Part shown: piece by piece, positions 59,126 through 64,000 of the stretch
Layout: every line of letters starts with the position of its first letter
Position numbering within the stretch: position 1 is the stretch's first letter
Source of the DNA: JAXGXJ01 sp963816155
GTDB lineage: Bacteria > Actinomycetota > Thermoleophilia > RBG-16-64-13
Direction: 5' to 3'
Assembly (NCBI GenBank): GCA_963816155.1
Contig: CAWFJE010000006.1
Span: 14,050-78,049, forward strand
Length of the DNA: 64,000 bases
The notes under the pieces: generated by a model
Databases searched by the model: none
The model's input: only the letters and a program-made list of their open reading frames with translations
Told to the model about the DNA's origin: nothing
Position numbers and translations under genes: made by a program

Positions 59126-59467
59126 ATGAAGCTGGTAATCGCGTACATACAGCCGGAGATGCTGGACGACGTCAAGCAGTCACTCGTGTCAAAGGGCATC
59201 ACCAAGATGTCGGCGACCAACTCGCTCGGGTGTGGTCAGCAGATGGGCTACGAGGAGACCTATCGAGGCGTGAAGATGGAGGTCAACCTGCTCAAGAAGA
59301 CCCGCCTGGAGATCGCCGTGAACGACGAGTTCCTGGAGCCCACGATCGAGGGCATCATTGCGGGCGCCCGCACCGGCGAGATCGGCGACGGCAAGATCTT
59401 CGTGCAGGAGCTAACCGATGCCATCCGCATCAGGACGGGCGAACGCGGAGGTGAAGCCATCGGCTGA
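59126..59467 (+). CDS. glnK: PII nitrogen regulatory protein GlnK/GlnB
   Basis: 113 residues. The T-loop carries GYEETYRG, where Tyr46 matches the modified Tyr51 of the E. coli protein. The B-loop and C-loop segments (ARTGEIGDGKIFV; IRIRTGERGGEA) bind ATP/ADP and 2-oxoglutarate. It senses energy and nitrogen state and closes the Amt channel. The N-terminus MKLVIAYIQPE is close to, but not identical with, the usual MKLIEAIIKP. GAGGAGG precedes ATG 59126. Confidence 0.96.
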   Translation: MKLVIAYIQPEMLDDVKQSLVSKGITKMSATNSLGCGQQMGYEETYRGVKMEVNLLKKTRLEIAVNDEFLEPTIEGIIAGARTGEIGDGKIFVQELTDAIRIRTGERGGEAIG

Positions 59468-59522
59468 GCCGCCTCCCGGCGAGTAGGGACGCCTGTTGCA
59501 CCAAATCAGCCCCCCTCTGCAT

Positions 59523-59556
59523 AAGGGGAAGCCCCGCGAAAGCGGGGCTTCCCCTT
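59523..59556. terminator. Strong bidirectional terminator with GAAA tetraloop
   Basis: A 15-bp perfect stem (59523-59537 with 59542-59556) with a GAAA loop, ending in TTTC on one strand and starting after an AT-rich TAA stretch on the other. It serves glnK and the convergent oxidoreductase operon. Confidence 0.9.
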
Positions 59557-59617
59557 TCATTCCACTGGCGTCCCCGGGCAGTGAACCAGTCTCAAAGCCC
59601 GGAGGATGGCGGCGAGA

Positions 59618-61108
59618 TCAGGGACTGAGCTTGCTGATGCCCTTCGCGGGTATGACTTCGTTCGGATCGAGCGCGTCTAACGTCTTGCCCCACCACACGT
59701 GGTAGTTGGACAGAGCCGGGCCGACGGTGTTCTCGATCACGTCTTCCTCGCCCATGGTGAGCGAGAAGTACTTCTCGTCCAGCGCCCTGGCGCTCTGCTC
59801 GTCGAACCAGGCGTCGACGCCCTTCCAGGCCGCCGGGTTCTGGGGGCTGAACTTGCAGAAGATCTCGGTCTTGCCGAGGTGACCGTTCTCGACCCCCCAG
59901 CCGAAGAAGCCACCGCCATCGTCGGCGATGAGTCCTTCCTCGATCAGAGGTAGTTTGGCTTTGCCCGCGCCTACAGCCCATTTGATGGTCAGGTCTCGCT
60001 GACCCATGATGGGTATGGACTTGAAGTAGCCGCCGGGACGGAAGGTCTCGCGGATGGAAGCGCTGATCCTGGTGCACTGGGTGAGCAGGATGCCTTCGAT
60101 GTCCGGGTCCTCGACCGTGGTGAGGGACATTCCGTCGGTCTCGGCCATGATGGCCTCGAGCACCTTCTTCTTGTACGCGAAATCACCTTCGGAGTTGCCC
60201 GCGAGGATCACCATGAAACCGAAGCCCTGTACCTCTTTGGCGAGGCGCGCGAACATGGCTTCGTCGTCTTCGTTGGAGTTGGTGATGTTGGCGGCCACCA
60301 TGGCTGCGTTGAAGCCCATGACTTCCATGGCGATCTCGGCTTCGCCGATCTTGAGCTCAGCTTCCCACATCTTTTCGAGGGTGGGGAAGCTGTAGTACCG
60401 GACCATCATGTTGGCCGGCTTCTCGGCGAGAGTGTAGCGGGGCGAATTGCCCTTGAGGTCGTAGCGCACGGGCCCGGCCCAATGGTAGAGCTTCATGGCC
60501 ACTTTGGTGAACACGCCGGGCGTGCAGCTCGGCGGCACAGTGCTGGAGATGAGAGAGCGGAGCGATGGGCCGGGGCCGTCGCCGCAGAACCATTCACCGG
60601 TCGAACCCAGGGAGCCCATCTTGACCAGGTCACCTTCTGGGGTCACCCACTCCACAGCCAGATGGTTCCTGTCGTCGGCGCCCATGGACTGGTCGAGGTG
60701 ACCGTGCCCGCGCAGCATGGCCGAGCACTGCGAGCCGGAGCCCTTGCAGTTGGTGCTGAGACCCCGCTTGAACAATTCGGCCTGCAGCTGGGCGGAAGAG
60801 ACATATGGCTCCACCACCGCGTACATGTTCTTCTCGTTGATCTCGATGAGCCTGTCCATGCGGCGCAGATCGAGCAGGACGCTGCCGGGTACGAACACGC
60901 CCGTCCAGCCCGTGCAGATGGGTCTGTATTGGAGCTTGTACTTGTTGCACAGCTTGACGACCGACTGTACTTCAGCGGTGTCCTTGGGCATGATAACGGC
61001 TGCGAAGTCGGTCTGGAAATAGGACGGCATCATAGCCGGGTCGCTGCAGATGTGTGCCTCGCCCACCACGTCCGCGAATGCGTTATGGATATGCTTTTCT
61101 AGTGCCAA
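59618..61108 (-). CDS. FAD-binding oxidoreductase (GlcD/vanillyl-alcohol-oxidase type), subunit 2
   Basis: This 496-residue flavoprotein has an N-terminal PCMH FAD domain (VQSVVKLCNKYKLQYRPICTGWTG; MDRLIEINEKNMYAVVEPYVSSAQLQAEL; HLDQSMGADDRN) and a C-terminal cap ending DPNEVIPAKGISKLSP. It is the last gene of a three-gene unit with an Fe-S protein and a second FAD subunit, as in glycolate or D-lactate dehydrogenases. The start is TTG 61108 with AAGGAGG about 10 nt upstream. The exact 2-hydroxyacid or alcohol substrate is unknown. Confidence 0.87.
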   Translation of the reverse strand: MALEKHIHNAFADVVGEAHICSDPAMMPSYFQTDFAAVIMPKDTAEVQSVVKLCNKYKLQYRPICTGWTGVFVPGSVLLDLRRMDRLIEINEKNMYAVVEPYVSSAQLQAELFKRGLSTNCKGSGSQCSAMLRGHGHLDQSMGADDRNHLAVEWVTPEGDLVKMGSLGSTGEWFCGDGPGPSLRSLISSTVPPSCTPGVFTKVAMKLYHWAGPVRYDLKGNSPRYTLAEKPANMMVRYYSFPTLEKMWEAELKIGEAEIAMEVMGFNAAMVAANITNSNEDDEAMFARLAKEVQGFGFMVILAGNSEGDFAYKKKVLEAIMAETDGMSLTTVEDPDIEGILLTQCTRISASIRETFRPGGYFKSIPIMGQRDLTIKWAVGAGKAKLPLIEEGLIADDGGGFFGWGVENGHLGKTEIFCKFSPQNPAAWKGVDAWFDEQSARALDEKYFSLTMGEEDVIENTVGPALSNYHVWWGKTLDALDPNEVIPAKGISKLSP

Positions 61109-61126
61109 GACTTTCCGACCTCCTTC

Positions 61127-62395
61127 CTAGATGGCCTGGTCGACCAGTTCGACGATGTCATATACCTTCATGCTGCCGCCATTCTTCTCGATGACTTCGG
61201 AGAAGAGCTTCTCACTCCACGGGGAGGCCGAGACGATAGCTTCGGCACCGGTGGAGGCGGCTTCTTCGAGTCTTTCGGCGGCCGTCCATTCGGCGAACTC
61301 AGGATTGGAGTCGGTCACGCCACCGCACGACCCGCCACACCAAGCGTATTCCTTGATCCGGTCCATCTCGGTGAGACTCAAGCCGGGCAGAGCGTCGATG
61401 ATCGCGCGCGGTGGCTCATAGACGCCGTTGGTGCCGCGCCGGTAGGGCTTGGGCGGATCGAACACGAACCGATCGCCGGGGACCTTCGTCCCTTGCCAGT
61501 GGATCCACGGCTCACCCAAGCGGCCGAGATGGCAGGGGTCGTGGTAGGTGACGTTGAGGTCGGTGGCTCTGTCGAGCGAGAGCCTGCCTTCGCTCAGGAG
61601 CCGCTCGATCATCTGGCTGGTGTGCAGAACCTCCAGGTCGCCCTTGAGACCGAAGCGGTCGTAGAGGACGGCGTAGGTGCTGTAACAGACCGCACAGCTG
61701 GTGACCAGAGTCTTGGCACCCGACTGTTTGATCACTTCCATGCTCTTGGCGGCCTGTGCCAGGAAGTCCTTCTCGTGGCCCATCTCGTAGGCCCGACCAC
61801 CACAGCAGGTCTCGGCATCGCCGGCGATGCCGAACTCGACGCCCGCCTTCTGTAGGATGCGCGCCGTGGCCTGGGCCAGCTTCTGCATGTCTTTGTCGTA
61901 GCTGGTGAGGCAGCCCACGTGGTAGAGAACGTCTACCTTCTCCTGGGTGGCGTCGGTGAGGCCGAGCCCTTCGGCCCAGTCGCTGCGCTTGGCACCCTGA
62001 GCGGGAACCATGCTGCCCGTGGCGTTCATGCGGTCGACGACCTTCTGAAGCTCCGGATGCGCCTGACCGTCCTCTACGGCCTTGATGCGGATCTCCTGGA
62101 TGGGGCGGAGGACTTCCATGTCCATCCCGTACTTGCAGGAGACGTCGCAGGCACCGCACATGGTGCAGTTGTACACACTGTCGACGTACCAGGGCGTGTA
62201 CTCGAAACCATCCTTCAGCCCGGCCGCGCCCATGTTGAGACGGCCCCCACCCGAGTAGAAGTGAAAGCTGTACTTGGAGATGCTCGGGCATTGCCGCGCA
62301 TGTTCGTAACCCTTGACCTGCTGCAGGGGAACGAACTTGCATGTGTTGCAGCGGCAGCACATGTTCATATCGCCGGCATAGTCTTCTAATGCCAT
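61127..62395 (-). CDS. Fe-S electron-transfer subunit with CCG domains (GlcF/HdrD-like)
   Basis: A 422-residue protein with two N-terminal 4Fe-4S sites (CCRCNTCK ... CP and CTMCGACDVSCKYG) and two CCG domains (ETCCGGRAYEMG with CAVCYSTY; YHDPCHLGR with CGGSCGG), which bind further clusters in heterodisulfide reductase-like proteins. It takes electrons from the flavin subunits to a quinone or other carrier. The 18-nt and 40-nt gaps to its neighbours support one complex. ATG 62395. Confidence 0.9.
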   Translation of the reverse strand: MALEDYAGDMNMCCRCNTCKFVPLQQVKGYEHARQCPSISKYSFHFYSGGGRLNMGAAGLKDGFEYTPWYVDSVYNCTMCGACDVSCKYGMDMEVLRPIQEIRIKAVEDGQAHPELQKVVDRMNATGSMVPAQGAKRSDWAEGLGLTDATQEKVDVLYHVGCLTSYDKDMQKLAQATARILQKAGVEFGIAGDAETCCGGRAYEMGHEKDFLAQAAKSMEVIKQSGAKTLVTSCAVCYSTYAVLYDRFGLKGDLEVLHTSQMIERLLSEGRLSLDRATDLNVTYHDPCHLGRLGEPWIHWQGTKVPGDRFVFDPPKPYRRGTNGVYEPPRAIIDALPGLSLTEMDRIKEYAWCGGSCGGVTDSNPEFAEWTAAERLEEAASTGAEAIVSASPWSEKLFSEVIEKNGGSMKVYDIVELVDQAI

Positions 62396-62435
62396 GTTGC
62401 TCCTTCCTTAATCAAGTCGATCCCGTCGCGTCGTC

Positions 62436-63902
62436 CTAGAAGCACAGCTTGCCCGGGTTCATGACCTCGTTGGGGTCGAAGATACCCTTGAGCTTCCGGA
62501 GGACGTCGACGCTGGCGGAGTCGCGGTTCATGACCATCCTGGCGCTTTCGCCGTAGGGCCTGGAGAAGAAGGCACCCTTCTCCATGAGCGCCTTGGTGGC
62601 CGCCAGAGAGAGCTCCTTGACCCGCTGCGCCTCTGCAGCATCGTCGGGGTCGTAGAACAGGTTGAACTCGCAGTGGCAGCTCGTACCCTGCACAGTGGGC
62701 TGGACATACACCCCTCTGTCGGCGACAGGGTAGCCGGCCTTTGCGGCCAGAGCGTCCATGGTCTCAACCAGTTCCTGGATCTTGTCGATCTGGGCCAGGA
62801 ACATCACGTCTTCGCACGAGCCCTTGTAGCGAACCTTCCAGTAGGGCTCCGGACAGGGCTTCTGAACGGCCTTGAGGATGTCGCGCGCGGAGACGGAGCC
62901 CACCGCCTTGGAAGCTTCGACTCCCAGGCGTTGGGTGAGGGCGGTGATGTCCTTGATGTTGACGCTCACCCTCTCCTCGGGGAAGTACTCGTAGCCGGCC
63001 ACTGTGTAGAAGAGCGTCCATGCAGGTAGCTCGCTGCGCAGGCGCTGGAAGTCGGTGGGCCAGTCGGCGGCGAAGATGGCGGCGAGGTCGGAGGCCGAGA
63101 GCACGAAGCACTCGTTGACCAACCTCAGCCGGATGAGCCAGTCGGCCAGTTCCAGCAATGGGGCTACTTCGGCCGAACCGACCACGAACGGTTCCTGCAC
63201 TTTCGGCAGCAACTCACAACGCAGCGAGGCCCAGGTGGCTATGCCCATGGTGCCCTGCGCACCCTGCACCAAGCGGTGCCAGGTGGCCACATGCGGGCCG
63301 TAGGGAGCTTTTTGCACACCGCCCACGGACCACTGCTCCTCCACCGTGCCCGGTCCGGCTGCCTGTCCGGTGCGGAAGTCGTCACCGGCGCCGAAAACGA
63401 CTTCGAAGCAGGCGACGGGATCAGAGATGTCCCACTGGTAGCTGGGCATGAGAACCGGCTCACGCTCGAGCAGACTCCCAAGCACGCTTTTGGTGCTCCT
63501 GGGCAGCAGGGGCATGTTGAGCCTGATGCCCTCCTTCTGCGCGGCAGGGATGAGCTCCCCGAAGGTGACGCCCGGCTCGACCATGGCCACGCGGCGCGGC
63601 CGGTCGACGAACACGATCTTCTTCATGCCGCTGAGATCCACCATGACCGCGCCGCCGGTGCTGGGCACCGTGTCTCCGCGGAAGTGGGGCGCGCCGGAGC
63701 TGACCGGCACCAGAGGAGTGAGCGTCTCGTTGGCTGAAGCCACCAGCTTCTTCACCTCATCGGCGCTCTGGGGCTTGACAACATAGGCCGGTCTTATCCG
63801 GTTGACGAAGCTCAGATCCTTGGAGTACGACTCGAGCGTCTCAGCGTCGTCGCTGACGTTCGCACCCCCGACTATCTCTATCAGCTTCTGTTTTTCGATC
63901 AT
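62436..63902 (-). CDS. FAD-binding oxidoreductase (GlcD-like), subunit 1
   Basis: A 488-residue flavoprotein with the PCMH domain (AYVVKPQSADEVKKLVASAN; PHFRGDTVPSTGGAVMVDLSGMKKI; GVTFGELIPAAQKEGIRLNMPLLP) and a cap ending FDPNEVMNPGKLCF, where a Cys is the penultimate residue. It is the first gene of the operon (AAGGAGG and AAGGAAGAG precede ATG 63902). The FAD/Fe-S/FAD order fits a dehydrogenase oxidising a 2-hydroxyacid such as lactate or glycolate. The substrate is not determined by sequence alone. Confidence 0.89.
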   Translation of the reverse strand: MIEKQKLIEIVGGANVSDDAETLESYSKDLSFVNRIRPAYVVKPQSADEVKKLVASANETLTPLVPVSSGAPHFRGDTVPSTGGAVMVDLSGMKKIVFVDRPRRVAMVEPGVTFGELIPAAQKEGIRLNMPLLPRSTKSVLGSLLEREPVLMPSYQWDISDPVACFEVVFGAGDDFRTGQAAGPGTVEEQWSVGGVQKAPYGPHVATWHRLVQGAQGTMGIATWASLRCELLPKVQEPFVVGSAEVAPLLELADWLIRLRLVNECFVLSASDLAAIFAADWPTDFQRLRSELPAWTLFYTVAGYEYFPEERVSVNIKDITALTQRLGVEASKAVGSVSARDILKAVQKPCPEPYWKVRYKGSCEDVMFLAQIDKIQELVETMDALAAKAGYPVADRGVYVQPTVQGTSCHCEFNLFYDPDDAAEAQRVKELSLAATKALMEKGAFFSRPYGESARMVMNRDSASVDVLRKLKGIFDPNEVMNPGKLCF

Positions 63903-64000
63903 CGTCTCTTCCTTGCCTCCTTTTCCATCGCGGTCACCTTGTTCTTCCGAAAATCCTTTCTCGCTAGGATTGTCGACCTGGTTGCAGGCGATAGCTCTCA

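Noticed and set aside
1..64000. tRNA, rRNA, CRISPR, transposase or integrase genes
   Set aside because: None was recognised on either strand by reading. A covariance-model search would be needed to exclude a small RNA gene.

Overview
The window is GC-rich, densely packed bacterial chromosome. Its gene set points to an anaerobic or microaerophilic actinobacterium, but this is inference because there is no rRNA or marker gene to test it. The evidence is rubrerythrin, an anaerobic sulfatase-maturing radical SAM enzyme, a B12-dependent radical SAM protein and CCG-type Fe-S dehydrogenase subunits, together with families common in actinobacteria (DUF7144, SHOCT, PASTA, holin-phosphodiesterase fusion, small hydrophobic protein). 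Almost every transcription unit ends in a long, perfect GC-rich hairpin. No tRNA, rRNA, CRISPR array, IS element or prophage was seen.

Layout. 0-4 kb: end of a rubrerythrin gene, then a minus-strand operon of SAM methyltransferase, stand-alone B12-binding (CarH-like) sensor protein and a MacB/Lol-type ABC exporter. 4-9.6 kb: cyclophilin, D,D-carboxypeptidase, YidB-like protein, B12/radical SAM enzyme, a 48-residue hydrophobic peptide and a PatB/MalY-type C-S lyase. 9.7-18.1 kb: the most distinctive region. A TetR regulator fused in one frame to a lactate-racemase (LarA) domain is followed by an LDH2-type dehydrogenase and a DUF1847 protein. Divergent from it are two CocE/X-Pro-peptidase-like hydrolases and an isochorismatase-like cysteine hydrolase. 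A perfect 20-bp palindrome lies just behind the promoter of the first hydrolase, and a degenerate copy sits at the matching place before the second. 18-23 kb: TIGR00300/ornithine-cyclodeaminase-like protein, nitroreductase, two RidA-like proteins without the catalytic Arg, a metallo-beta-lactamase-fold hydrolase and a DUF169 protein.

23-44.6 kb: membrane and stress genes (HdeD, K+ channel, YtxH-like, DUF1269), a holin-phosphodiesterase fusion, then a sulfate-ester theme (anSME maturase, sulfatase, SulP transporter). An M20 peptidase joined to an AbgT transporter fragment interrupts that theme and is bounded by a duplicated copy of the anSME gene's 3' end. A frameshifted DUF4239 gene, a six-PASTA membrane protein and a GH63-like/GH13 glycosidase pair follow. 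Three genes here (phosphodiesterase, sulfatase, DUF4239) are broken by what looks like the same one-base event, an A inserted in TC-G.

44.6-53.4 kb: an island of small envelope proteins, with three DUF7144 and three SHOCT paralogs, two YihY/BrkB proteins, YbaN, a small DUF6325 protein, a UlaG-like hydrolase and alanine dehydrogenase. 53.5-59.5 kb: single-chain PurL and the amt-glnK nitrogen pair. 59.6-64 kb: a three-subunit FAD/Fe-S/FAD 2-hydroxyacid dehydrogenase-like complex. Lactate-type 2-hydroxyacids are a recurring motif (LarA, LDH2 and this complex), but no single pathway is proven by the sequence.
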